Assembly: GCF_004359215.1 (NCBI RefSeq)
Contig: NW_027152029.1
Coordinates: 655,957 to 695,393, forward strand
Source of the DNA: Bremia lactucae
Lineage: Eukaryota > Oomycota > Peronosporomycetes > Peronosporales > Peronosporaceae
Length of the DNA stretch: 39,437 nucleotides
Direction of reading: 5' to 3'
Shown here piece after piece: positions 1 to 9,266 of this stretch. Each line of letters begins with the position of its first letter. Position 1 is the stretch's first letter. The notes under the pieces were generated by a model. The model made no database searches. It was not told the origin of the DNA and saw nothing but the letters and a program-made list of their open reading frames with translations. The position numbers and the translations under genes were made by a program.

Positions 1-1060
1 AAAATCAAGCAGATCTGCGTACTCGTCACAGAGGACGATTACGTAACCGACATTCGGTCAGCGGTAATTTTTGCAGAGAACGAACGGGTTCTCAGCAGCT
101 CATCGATGGACGAAAGTGTCCTCGATGTGAAGACTCGGATTAAAAGATACACTACTCAATCTTGGGAGTCACTCAAGGGAAATCATCTATACGAGGATTT
201 AATAGAATTCAGGGATGTATTCTCTGAAGTAGTTCCATGCGAGTTGCCTAAGGATAAAGGCACTCGACATGAGATCGAGGTCAAACCGGGCTCGAAGTAC
301 TGTGTCATGAAGCAGTGGCCACTGCCTCGTGAACGAGTACTTGGGAACGATAAATTCTTTAACGATCGATTAAAAGCGGGTAGTCAACCTCCCCACATAG
401 CTCTCCGACCTTCTGTGTGCGGAAGGTCAGGAGAGTGGCGGATAGTGTACGCATTCAACAAACTGAAGGCTGCAACACTACCGGCTCAAACGCCGATACC
501 TGGAAAAGATATAATCATAGATGGTATGTCTAAGAGTACGATCTTTCCGTCTATGAATCTGATGGATGGGTTCGATCAGATCCTTATGCGTGAACGAGAC
601 ATCCCGTACACAGCAGCGAGCACTCCCAGTGGGATGCTCTGGGATTGGCTAGTAATGCCATAGGGGCTTAGTAACGCCCCTGCAACATTCAACAGATGCG
701 TAACGAATCTATAGAGACCGGTGCGAGAAATCGCATTGAGTTATTTCGACGATGTATTCGTCCATAGCCGGGACATGGACGGAATGACGGACGTGGAAGT
801 TCATAAAATTTAAGTTCGTCAGGTTCTTACACTTATGCAAAAGCATAAGTTGTACGCAAATCTCAAGAAGTGTATATTCGCAGCAAGCGAAATACCACTT
901 CTTAGGTGCATCGTCGGAAAACACGGCGTGCGCCCTGATCCCGAGAAAATCAAGGCAATTACCGACTGGCCAGTTCCAGTCGTGTCAAGGGAATTCGAAA
1001 GTTCTTTGGGCTGGCGGCGTACTTGCACAAGTACCCACGCAATTATACCAAGATGACAGT
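1..1060 (+). pseudogene. Ty3/gypsy reverse transcriptase, degenerate (element 1)
   Basis: Reverse transcriptase of a Ty3/gypsy retrotransposon, which would copy element RNA into cDNA in the virus-like particle. The frame is open from the window edge to a TAG at 661, with a second in-frame TAG at 712. Upstream of the core is the usual protease-RT linker (FRDVFSEVVPCELP). RT motifs follow: FNKLKAATLPAQTPIP, then PSMNLMDGF, where SALDLVDGY is expected, so the first catalytic Asp reads Asn. SNAPATF and the intact YFDD box lie beyond the first stop, near 750. The connection piece (HKLYANLKKCIFAASEIP, RPDPEKIKAITDWPVP) ends near 1000. Stops, a frameshift and the lost Asp make it non-functional. The family call is firm; the lineage rests on the chromodomain downstream. 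Confidence 0.9.
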
Positions 1061-1067
1061 TCATTTC

Positions 1068-1535
1068 TCTCGTCTCTTAAAAAAGACGAGAAATGGTTAT
1101 GGAACGCTGATTGTCAGCGTTCTATTGAAGGTATCAAGCAAAGCTTGATGCAATCGCCTATCTTGGTGATTGAGATCAAGACAGACCATTCCATGTGGTC
1201 TATGAAACAAGCGATTTCGCAATCGGCTATGTGTTAACGAAATACAATACAGATGGCGTGGAGTGCATCGTCTGTTACCAATCGCGGGAGCTGCAACCAG
1301 CTAAAAGCAATTACCCAGTACATTACAAGGAACGCCTTGCCATGCAATATGCACTGGCTAAACTTAGGGTCTATCTCCGGGAAGATAGACCGTTCATCGT
1401 ATTTACGGACCATGCGTCATCACGCACGCAAACAGCCCACACCTCTCGCAAAGAATGGCGAGGTGGCTATCCTGCTTCGCGGAATTTAATTTCTCCGTGG
1501 AATATTAACTAGGACGACTTAATGTCGTCGCTGAT
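1068..1535 (+). pseudogene. Ty3/gypsy RNase H domain, degenerate (element 1)
   Basis: RNase H part of the element 1 polyprotein, which would remove RNA from RNA-DNA hybrids. Recognisable motifs are FAIGYVLTKYNTDGVE, YQSRELQPAKSNYPVHYKE, LAMQYALAKLRVYL and FTDHASSRT, all standard in gypsy RT-linked RNase H. The start (KTDHSMW) is in another frame, so at least one indel separates it from the main block at 1195-1512. Perfect short inverted repeats are strikingly dense here (1068-1091, 1102-1122, 1133-1149, 1183-1201, 1368-1391, 1513-1529). Confidence 0.85.
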
Positions 1536-2560
1536 GTGTTATCACGCCGATCCGATTTCGAGTCAACCGTGCACTCCAATAGTGAAATTAATCCCACTGC
1601 TGCAACACTCACTACGTGTGTTCCGTCACCAATTTTAGTTGATGACATAAAGAAAGCTTACACAGAAGATAAGGACCTTCTATGTTTAATGGATCATCTA
1701 ATGAATCCATCCAATAAATCCTATAAAGATTTCCCGGCTTTATATCGATCGTCATCCGATCGATACACAACACGCAACGACTTATTGTATAACACAGCCG
1801 TTGCCGGCGACACTCCACGTGTCGTCGTCCCAACTCACAATGATTTCCGCTCGCGCATCATGTATGAGTGTCACGATGCACCAAAAAGTGGACATCGTGG
1901 ACGTGAGAAGACTTACCTCACAGTAAGTCGCGACTTTTACTGGCCCCGCCAGTATCAGTTCGTGCGCAAGTACATTCGAGCTTGCGAATTATGTCAACGA
2001 GTGAAGCCTAGCCCTTCATCCCCTGCACCTCTTCAACCTCTACCACTTCCGGCGGAGTGTTGGCAGTCCGTATCTATGGACTTCGTCTTCGGATTTCCCG
2101 AAGACGACCACAAAAACAATGGAATCCTTGTTTTTGTAGACAGATTCAGCAAGATGGTACATCTTGCTGCAGTATAAGAGTCGATCACGGCTCCGGGCTG
2201 TGCCCGTGTTATTATCGACAAGGTATTCAAACTCCACGGTTTACCCCATGAACTGGTCTCATACACGGTTTACGGCGAAGTTTAAGCAATCCGTGTTCTT
2301 ATCTCTCGGAACACGGCTGACTATGTCCCTTTCTAGTCATCCAGAGACAGATGCCAGGTGGAACGCGTAAATCGCGTCCCCGAATGAATACTGCGAGGTT
2401 ACATTCAATCGTATCCGAACTGGAGCGAGTTCTTACCATTTTTTACCGATCGTCGAATTCGCCCTCAATAGTTTGGTGCATGCGTCTACAACGTATACAC
2501 CGTTCTTCGTGAATGGCTTACGCCATCCACGCATACCCACCCCAATTAGAGGATTCCTCT
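1536..2560 (+). pseudogene. Ty3/gypsy integrase, N-terminal zinc domain and core, degenerate (element 1)
   Basis: Integrase of element 1, which would insert cDNA into the host genome. The 1536-2177 frame holds the spacer after RNase H, then the HHCC zinc domain (HDAPKSGH and CELC) and the start of the catalytic core: SMDFVFGFPEDD with the first Asp, then GILVFVDRFSKMVHLAAV. It stops at 2175-2177. The rest of the core continues in shifted frames (RFTAKF, SLGTRLTMS, HPETD, then ERVNR near 2360 with the catalytic Glu) to about 2530, where a proline-rich end is seen. The gene is broken by at least two frameshifts. The region carries three 10-bp perfect hairpins at 2083-2169. Confidence 0.88.
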
Positions 2561-2689
2561 AGTTTAAAGGCGGGGTGGACTCGCACGAGCAAAATTATTT
2601 CTGGCTCATGCTCATCACGCGTCGAAGTTACTAACGACGCGAGTGATGTCAATGTCGAAGCAATGGAGATCGAAGATTAGAAAGATCCC

Positions 2690-2947
2690 ATGGCAGTCAA
2701 ACGCACAAAGCGCACTGGAAAAGACAAAACAAATGAGTCATCAGAAGAATTTCTGCAGGCTCGAGAATCAGTAATCCGTTTCGTACAGGATTTTATTGCT
2801 AACGCATTGGACCGTCAGAAACGGAATGCAGACAAACATGGAAAAGCAAATGTTCATTCACTTAAAATTAATGATCTAGTGCTACTCTCTACGGTGAACC
2901 TACCTAAGCGTTTAGGTTTTGAACTCCTCGAAACTGCGATGAGCTGA
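2690..2947 (+). pseudogene. Integrase C-terminal segment (element 1)
   Basis: This 85-codon frame matches the gypsy integrase C-terminal region: a stretch like FLQARESVIRFVQDFIAN, then RQKRNADKHGKANVHSLKIN and DLVLLSTVNLPK, the usual lead-in to the small DNA-binding beta-barrel. The barrel itself (GPF-type motif) is lost. The frame ends inside a 9-bp perfect hairpin at 2938-2959. It lies between the integrase core and the chromodomain in normal pol order. Confidence 0.75.
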
Positions 2948-2991
2948 CGACAGCTCATCACGAACAGCATGATATTTCCGTTCGTACTCCA

Positions 2992-3546
2992 ATGTGGAGT
3001 ACGCACTCTTTGAACGGTTTTCCAACCGCTCGATATAGTGAGCTTGCACCGTCTGCTCCAACGAGTGACGTTTACCGCGCTTGTGTTCAAGGTTCTACTC
3101 CAATACATGGAGGTAGCGATCGTGTTTTTCTATCTTCGATTCTAGATCCCACACACAGTTCGGATCTAATTTTTTCTTCTCCACCACAATTATTGGCGAA
3201 TTCCCACGGTGGTCAACGTTACCTTGTGGAACGTATTCTAATCCACCGTGATGTGAAGGGGCAGCGAACGAGTTATCTGGTTCTCTGGTGCGGTTATCCA
3301 CCTTCACATGACAGCTGGGAGCCTCGTTCCCAACTGGTTGTTGACGTTGAGGGCTTCGTCCGTCAGTATGACGAAACACATCAGACGGATCATAAGGTCC
3401 ATTGGAAAACACGCGCCCCCGGCGCATGTAAATTTATTGCAGAAACGTCAACTACCTCGCGCATCTTGATAGAGATGCGAGCCATTCCCAGGGCTAAGAA
3501 AGGGAGCAAACAAGCCCGTTACACGGCCATGTGCGTCTCTCTATAA
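2992..3546 (+). pseudogene. Chromodomain at pol C-terminus (element 1)
   Basis: Chromodomain fused to the end of integrase, diagnostic of the chromovirus branch of Ty3/gypsy, where it directs integration to particular chromatin. The recognisable part runs about 3205-3390: RYLVERILIHRDVKG, then SYLVLWCGYPPSHDSWEP and a C-terminal helix ending FVRQYDETHQ. The aromatic cage residues (Y, W, W) are present at the usual positions. The open frame (184 codons) extends on both sides without recognisable content; the 5' part is hairpin-rich. The polyprotein is not intact, so this is a remnant. Confidence 0.87.
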
Positions 3547-3548
3547 AT

Positions 3549-4292
3549 ATGAAGGCGGCCTGCGGATCCTCCGCGTCGCTGTTCCTCATTTGAAGTACCG
3601 AATCCTCTATGAGGCACACGATACTGTCCTTGGTGGTCATCCCGGTAGAGAAAAGACCATCGGCTCTGTAAACCAGATTTATTGGTGGCCCAAACTTTTT
3701 CAAATGGGTCAGCACATACGTTTGCACATGCGAAACTTGCCAACGGGTTAACCCTCGGCGCATGCTGCTACGCCACGGCAAGTCTGCCCGTACCTATAGT
3801 TGTTGGGAGTCTATAAGTATGGATTTTGTTTTCAATCTACCAAAAGATTCGACCGTTAACTCTGGCATAGTGGTCTTTGTTGACCGATTGAGCAAAATGG
3901 CTCACTTAGCGTCCGTGCCGGATTCAATTGATGGTGAAGGTACAGCAAGGCTGTTTATTGATCGTGTGTTTCGACAACACGGTTTGGCAGTGGCAATTGT
4001 CTCTGATCGGGATCCCCGTTTCACGGGTAACTTCTGGAAATCAATTACCCGAGTGCTTGGCAACAGATTGGATATGTCCACTTCGGACCATCCGCAGACC
4101 GATAGTCAAACTGAACGTGTCAATCGCGTCATTGAAGACGTTTTACGCAGTGTGTGTGCTCAGACACCAAAGCGCTGGAGCTCAATGCTTCCAGTGGTGG
4201 AGTTTGCGTTAAGTAACGCTGTACATGCCTCTACAGGATATACTTCGTTCCATATCAACGGTACGCCACCCATTTATACATATTCTGTTTGA
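3549..4292 (+). pseudogene. Second Ty3/gypsy integrase, zinc domain and DDE core (element 2)
   Basis: A second, separate integrase follows element 1 directly. The zinc domain (HDTVLGGHPGREKT, then CETCQRV in another frame) is at about 3620-3750. The core is an open frame at 3762-4292 with a complete catalytic triad: counting from its ATG, D21 (SMDF), D82 (VSDRDPRF) and E118 (QTERVNR). The 35-residue D-E spacing is the family standard. It is a close relative of the minus-strand integrase at 9776-10300. A frameshift between zinc domain and core and loss of upstream RT show it is a fragment, although this is the best-preserved integrase core in the window. Confidence 0.9.
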
Positions 4293-5000
4293 GAGTAATT
4301 ATTATTAATGGGGGAGGGACTCACTCGAGCAGAGAACCTTCTAGCTCTTGCTCATCACGCATTAGCCCTAAGGTCAATGCGAAGGATACCAGTGTTGAGT
4401 TAACTAACGTTGAAGTGGACAAACTCAGTAACATCAATTATGCTATTACTGACTTTAGCAACGATGCTGAAAGAGTCAACATCGTAAGCAATACTATGAA
4501 CAAGAATGATAATACTCGAAATAATGAAAAGATTAGTATCTTCGCAGTGCAAGCCGGTCGCACCGAATAAATAAATAAAATTGAGTCAGCAGGTGATATC
4601 TTGTTGGTAGAGAACCAGTGATCCATTTCGTACAGGATTCCATCGCTGATGCGGTGGACCGACAGAAACGGAACTCTGACAAAAACTGAAGAGCAAACAT
4701 TCTTTCATTTAAAATTGATGACCTAGTCCTACTGTCTACATGAAACCTACCAACGCATGTAGTGACGAATGTAGGCAGTAATAATTTACTGCCCAGGTAT
4801 ATCGGCCCGTTTCGTGTATTACATCGCCAAGGCAATGCATTCACGATCGAGCTGCCTCGTAGCATGAATTACATCGCCAAAACAATGCATTCACGATCGA
4901 GCTGCCTCGTAGCATACGCATCCTTCTTGTTATGTTGGGCGTCTCCGCCTGTATTATCAGTACGAGGCCTCTTCCGATTCCGGATTACACCGGAACTATC
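4293..5000 (+). pseudogene. Integrase C-terminal region (element 2), degenerate
   Basis: Continuation of element 2 pol. After an acidic, low-complexity spacer (4293-4570) comes the integrase C-terminal lead-in in broken frames (RQKRNSDKN, then KIDDLVLLST near 4715). The DNA-binding barrel follows at about 4795-4860 (LLPRYIGPFRVLHRQG, then AFTIELP). An internal 50-bp duplication at 4818-4915 repeats the last strand. Stops at several points show decay. Confidence 0.75.
4818..4915 (+). repeat. 50-bp tandem duplication in integrase barrel
   Basis: Two direct copies with a 50-bp period (starting at 4818 and 4868) begin ATTACATCGCCAA and end in CTCGTAGCAT. I see two base differences, both just after the shared start (GG versus AA). 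The duplication repeats the integrase barrel sequence, probably by replication slippage. Confidence 0.93.
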
Positions 5001-5299
5001 AATGGCATCAGCCAAAGCCTGATGGTTCCGAGCCAAGACTTATTGCTCGGAACAGGGTCTGATTCTCTTGAACCAAACGATCCACTCTTTCGTCCAAGGA
5101 AGAGATCTTCTGACGAGCTCTCAACAGCTCGTTTTCAAGGGACTGATGTGTCCTTTCGTCCGCCAGGTGTTCAGTCGCAATCTGCGCACAAGTTTTCAAC
5201 TGTTCGCGGGAAACATTATCGACCGTTACCGCTAACTCGCAATGTTCTCCCTCAAATAGTGAAGGACGTGATCCAAATCCCGATGTTAATTCGGGTTTG

Positions 5300-5590
5300 T
5301 CAAACGAGATGAACCCGATTTTTACTACCCTTTACATCCTTTGACGGATTCGAGTGGTGAGAAGCGTTTTCTCGCTGTACACCTCTCGAACCATCGCGAG
5401 ATGAAAGGGGTTCAGACGAGTTATCTCGTTTGTTGGTGAGGTTTTTCACCCTCGCATAATAATTAGGAACCTTGTTCCCAACTGATGTTGGATGTTCCGG
5501 CTCCCGTCTTGCAGTACGACGAGACCCATCAAGGTCCATGGGAGAACGAGCGCTTCCCGCGCTCGTACAAGGATCTCGCAAGAGATGAAA
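5300..5590 (+). pseudogene. Chromodomain remnant (element 2)
   Basis: Weak but recognisable chromodomain: SYLVCW, a stop, then GFSPSHNN and an EP pair where WEP is expected, ending VLQYDETHQ, which matches the end of the element 1 chromodomain. Two in-frame stops and loss of the aromatic residue before EP show it is dead. Hairpins with perfect stems occur at 5025-5053, 5113-5132 and 5546-5566. Confidence 0.65.
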
Positions 5591-5639
5591 GTCCACCAAT
5601 GGAAATTTCTAAGGTTATATGTTTCCTTAGGGGCATGAT

Positions 5640-6074
5640 CTGCACCGTTGAAACGGCATGGGCATGAGTCCCCACACGAGAGGCTAGGAATCGCTGCCTT
5701 TCTAGACAAACGTTACAGCTTACAGCGTGCACCGACTACGGTCTGTTTCTCGATTAGTTCACGAAAAGGATTTAGCTTGTCAAGCCATACCTCACGGCCT
5801 ATATTTTGTACATTCTGTACAAAGGCTGTCCAAATTTGTTGCAAAGGTTTGACATCCTTTCCCCGTTAATAAGAGTATCACCGATGCCGGAAAAAGGCAT
5901 CGATGAAGAATTCCGTCTTATCCTCACCAGGCTTGTGAATCCTGGATAATTCGAATAGCGAAATATAATATCGATCATTGGTCACACCAGACCAACGAAT
6001 GAGGTTATCCTTACAGGAAAACCAAGCCCTGTTTCAGAGCGAGCCGCAACGTATGCGAACCCTCTACTGTTGGC
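5640..6074. other. No gene recognised
   Basis: Short broken frames on both strands. It lies between the element 2 chromodomain and the minus-strand gag-like remnant and may be more of the latter, but I see no motif. Confidence 0.5.
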
Positions 6075-6626
6075 TCATGTTGACGTTAACGTTAACTGGC
6101 CCTTGGAGCGATCCCTAGAATCATCCCTTTCCTTGTAATGCAAGCTAGCACCACCATTAGCACACTTCCCTTCGCGACCACTTAGTACCTGGTGACACAC
6201 ACTAACGTCACCAGAGTGGTCATCACTCTCGAAGTCATCTGGTGATAACTCCCCATCAAAGAGGTCCGACGATTCGACCAACCTCGTTTTCACCTCTTTG
6301 GTCGTCACGCTAGGTCCCAAAGGTTTAACGGACCCGGCCCCGGGTGATCCGGTGGCCATTTCAGTAGCCACTGAGTCGGGCGATGCCGGTGACTTGGTCT
6401 AGCCACCTACAATTGGCGTAACAGGTGACTTGTCCCCGTCACCTGCAATGTCATCAACAGATGACATACCCCAGTCACCTCCGATGAGAGTAGGAGGTGA
6501 CATATTCCCCGCAGTAGACGCATAAGCGTCTACTGACCCATTTGCATTACCAACAGCTGCACTGATCCGTACAGCTGCCAGCTTTGCGGCCTTACGGCCC
6601 ACGCGCACAGACTTGTTAGTCGCCAT
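6075..6626 (-). pseudogene. Gag-like N-terminal fragment with one stop
   Basis: A minus-strand reading frame starting MATNKSVRVGRKAAK at 6626 (an ATG 21 bp further up is less likely) runs to 6075, interrupted by a single in-frame TAG at 6399-6401. The product is rich in Gly, Ser, Asp and Pro with no recognised domain. I call it gag-like only because it starts just downstream (on the minus strand) of an LTR-like block and the same MATNK start recurs beside the matching block at about 21280. It could instead be another element-encoded protein. Confidence 0.45.
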
Positions 6627-6768
6627 CTTAGTTTTGGTAAAAATCAATTAATGAAAATTAAATTAATATTTTGATAAAAACCAATAATGCAAAAATACAG
6701 GGAAAGACTAATAGTATTTCCTGTCACCCTACATCATTCACTATAGTGACATGTTGGTTTATGGGGGG

Positions 6769-7042
6769 TCCTGTTACGTAAGTATTATATCCTATAAGAG
6801 GAATAATAAACATTTTTTTCTATGAGAGGAGTAATAAATAATTCTTCCAATGAGAGGAATAATAAATATTTTCCTACGAGAGGAATAACAAATATCTTTT
6901 TCTATGAGAGGAAATAAATAAAAAAGTAAAAAATCATTATCTTTATTAAATTTAACTTAAATAGTTTCAATATTTCCGAATCGGGTAGTTGATGCAATAA
7001 GACATTAGCTCTATAGATTGGTTGATAAAAGTCTAATACAAC
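6769..7042. repeat. LTR-like block, about 270 bp
   Basis: AT-rich block bounded by TGTTACG on the left and AATACA on the right, so it has TG...CA ends. A diverged copy occurs in inverted orientation at about 21374-21560, while the sequences on either side of the two copies match in direct orientation. No flanking target duplication was seen. It could be a solo LTR or a small non-autonomous element. Confidence 0.45.
6791..6925 (+). repeat. Short tandem repeat, five degenerate 26-29 bp units
   Basis: Five successive units share the core GAGAGGAATAATAAATA followed by a T-rich run. Spacing is 26-29 bp with base changes between units. It lies inside the LTR-like block. Confidence 0.8.
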
Positions 7043-7362
7043 CCCGCCAATCGTTATAAGACACGATTGTGCGGTGGGCAAGGAGGCGCCATTCTTAGAT
7101 AAATATTAATTTAATAAGTTCAGTAGTAGATAGAAGATCGTTTCATAGGAAACTAAATATATAAATACAGTTTACTTTTCCCTAATTCTAATCCTTTAAT
7201 TTACCTTTGGTAGCTTAAGCCCCTTAGCAACTTAGAAACCTTCTTATATACCTTTGTGTGTGTGAAGCTTCGAGGCACCTAACCTTCACTGTAATTAGTG
7301 TAAGGTCAACTAGTACTTACCAGTACGAGTGAAAGGTGCCCCTGTACGTGAATAGTGACTGC

Positions 7363-7593
7363 TTATGAGCACATAAGAAGCCTTGTTGACGTTGGGCGAA
7401 TCTTTGTGCCCTTGCTTCTAAGCTCACCACCATGAGCGCAAGCAAGCCACACCTTCCTGGTTTTTCGGTATTTGTCGGCCTTCGTGCGTAATTGTTTCGT
7501 TGACAAACCTTTTTGCTTCGCAACCGATTTACGTGCCTCCTCCACTTCCTCACGAGTCTCAAAAAAGTTCTTTGGGGATGGAGCCAGCGGCAT
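7363..7593 (-). CDS. FAR1-like N-terminal DNA-binding domain (MULE fragment)
   Basis: A 76-residue minus-strand frame beginning MPLAPSPKNFFETREE. Its pattern fits the N-terminal FAR1/WRKY-GCM1-like zinc domain found in Mutator-like transposases: an F-x-T-x-EE helix, KGLSTKQLR, then a basic stretch and VWLACAHGG followed by a Ser/Thr-Arg-rich segment. The frame stops right after LLMCS, so it is an N-terminal fragment of a transposase that would normally exceed 500 residues. A splice-donor-like GGTAAGTA lies just downstream, so an intron is possible. A frameshifted relative is at 39093-39320. Confidence 0.55.
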   Translation of the reverse strand: MPLAPSPKNFFETREEVEEARKSVAKQKGLSTKQLRTKADKYRKTRKVWLACAHGGELRSKGTKIRPTSTRLLMCS

Positions 7594-8147
7594 AATGAAG
7601 ACCGAGCACTAATGTTGGCGGAGTTGTAGCGATGCACACCCTGGAAGAACCGCAAAAATATTTGACGGGGGGGCAATACCTGTCCTATTATATTTATGAT
7701 TGAAATCCTCTAAACCCCCAGGTTTTCGCTAATTAGTCCTCCCCAATGCAGAATCCCTAAGTTATTAGTGGATTACTTCTAGGCTATATCACCGAGCTTT
7801 GATTGGCTGGAACGAATATGTAGCGGAGCTACCTCGCTACTAAAGTCAGAGGAAGACTTGAAGACTCAGAGAATCTCTTAGTTCTATAGAACTTATGGGT
7901 TTGACAACTCAGGGAGTCGTACAAGCTATTAAAGCTTATTGAATCCTAGTTCAAGGGATTCAGGGGTTCGTAGAACCAAGTGGCAACTAGTGCCCAAGAG
8001 TATATACCTTAGAAAGGCTTCTATCTCTTACAGATCAATGCGCAAGCCTTAAAAAGGTACTTAACGCTTTAAGATCAAAAGGGGAACTGCACTTTATTTA
8101 ATTATTTAATCGAAAAGCTTACCCTAGCTAATGTAAAATAGATTTCG

Positions 8148-8171
8148 GCCGCCAGATATATATCTGGCGGC
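8148..8171. repeat. Perfect 24-bp palindrome
   Basis: GCCGCCAGATAT followed directly by its reverse complement. The inverted repeat copy at about 38527-38550 keeps the arms (10-bp stem, 4-nt loop). It lies within the 7.2-8.3 kb repeat near its conserved boundary. Confidence 0.9.
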
Positions 8172-8512
8172 GACCACATTTGTAATACATAATAAATTGG
8201 GTTTGAGTAGTTAACTATTTTAGAATAGGATAAAATGGTATTTTAAGCATAAAGCAAATGTACCACAACACCGACTTTCCAACCGATGTGTGCTCCTTTA
8301 TACCCTCCCCATCAGACTGTTGACACAAGTGACAACATTCGCTTCATTTTCTCTTTGATGTTGGAACCTAAACAGCTAACCGTTCAATTGTGTTTTACTT
8401 TCCTTTTTCTCATGACAATCAAGTGTGAGTCACAGACTCTTAGCAACTTCCTCGACGATGAGGAAATGGTGGATTTTGAAAGTCACTCTTTATCAGAAGG
8501 TGATGAGAAAGA

Positions 8513-8940
8513 GTGTCGCTCTTACACCCATCTCCTCCGGATGAACGTCGGTGGGCCCCGAATTCGTTCCCAGAACGTGGTGCCGCTGATGTCTTAAATG
8601 CATTGAGCAGGACACGGGACCCTGAGTCCAACATCATTACGAATCCGCTCGATGAAGTGCAAGAGCAGATAATCCTCATAGATGATAAAGCTCGTCGTCG
8701 AGCTGCCGAGATAGCGAAAGCTAAAGCTCATAGTGAATATAGATTCACTCCGCTTAGTGCGGACGAGCGTCTAAAAAAGATAGCGGGTCACAGCTTGGCC
8801 ATCTGGAACTCCGGTGACCCGGCGAGGACGCCGGGGGTGATCGCTGCTCGCGACGCTCTTCATGAGCAATACCTTACGCCAAAGGTAGTGACGCGAAGTC
8901 AGTATCTGACGCGCTTACGTGATCACGCCCGTGGGGCTTC
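8513..8940 (+). CDS. Unknown element-associated protein (copy 1)
   Basis: Part of a 300-codon + strand frame (8513-9415). Only the first ~140 codons look genuinely coding: the product is helical and charged, with NPLDEVQEQIILIDDKA, KAHSEYRFTPLSADERLK, AARDALHEQYLTPK and SQYLTRLRD. A diverged copy with the same frame open lies at 14066-14358. A further conserved piece (FAKLKAKG, LRLPF) follows in another frame near 9120-9175. Beyond 9267 the frame is antisense to an integrase and is discounted. I do not recognise the family. It may be gag or an accessory protein of a retroelement, lying convergent to the minus-strand pol. Confidence 0.5.
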
Positions 8941-9266
8941 GGTGACCTCCATGATGGAAATTCCGATCGTTTTGTTTCCAAACGAAACAAGGAGTGAGAA
9001 GTCTCATATGAGAACTGGGTCCACCGGGCCCACCGCCTCCGCAATATTTAAAATGTTTAGAATATTTAGAATATTAGAGAGTCTGCGGATGTGGCTGATG
9101 TTTGTTTGGTACGGAAGCTTCGCTTCGAATTTGCAAAGCTTAAGGCCAAAGGTCAGCTACGTTTGCCATTTTCAGAAGGTGCACCTCGTCCTTTATAGCA
9201 TCAAATACTTCCGTCGTGATTTCGGCTCGCTCCCGTGCTGCTTGACGCGCGAGGAGACCTTGACTT
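8941..9266. other. Junction segment with microinversion
   Basis: Sequence between the unknown + ORF and the minus-strand integrase. 8941-9175 matches 15066-15300 in direct orientation. About 9172-9262 matches 15600-15690 in inverted orientation: the minus strand here reads GGAAG-ATTTG-TGCT like the + strand there. The start of a chromodomain (LLDARG) is therefore on the + strand here but on the minus strand in the other copy. Confidence 0.6.

Larger units (their letters stand above)
7244..8297 (-). mobile_element. MULE-related repeat, left copy
   Basis: About 1.05 kb that recurs in inverted orientation at 38400-39437. Homology starts sharply at 8297 (GATGTGTGCTCC) and runs leftward to at least 7244, where the other copy leaves the window. 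It holds a FAR1-like ORF on the minus strand (7363-7593), a promoter-like leader containing the block TTTTCGCTAATTAG...CAATGCAG that also occurs at about 35880, and a perfect 24-bp palindrome at 8148-8171. Part of it (about 7800-8040) is also present at 21045-21260. The MULE assignment rests on the FAR1-like protein and on sharing the block with the MULE pseudogene region. Confidence 0.6.

Noticed and set aside
1..5600. An intact autonomous retrotransposon
   Set aside because: Multiple stops, frameshifts, loss of a catalytic Asp and no paired LTRs seen; only fragments remain.
6791..6925. CRISPR-like array
   Set aside because: Units are contiguous and degenerate with no spacers; this is an AT-rich tandem repeat in a eukaryotic LTR-like block.
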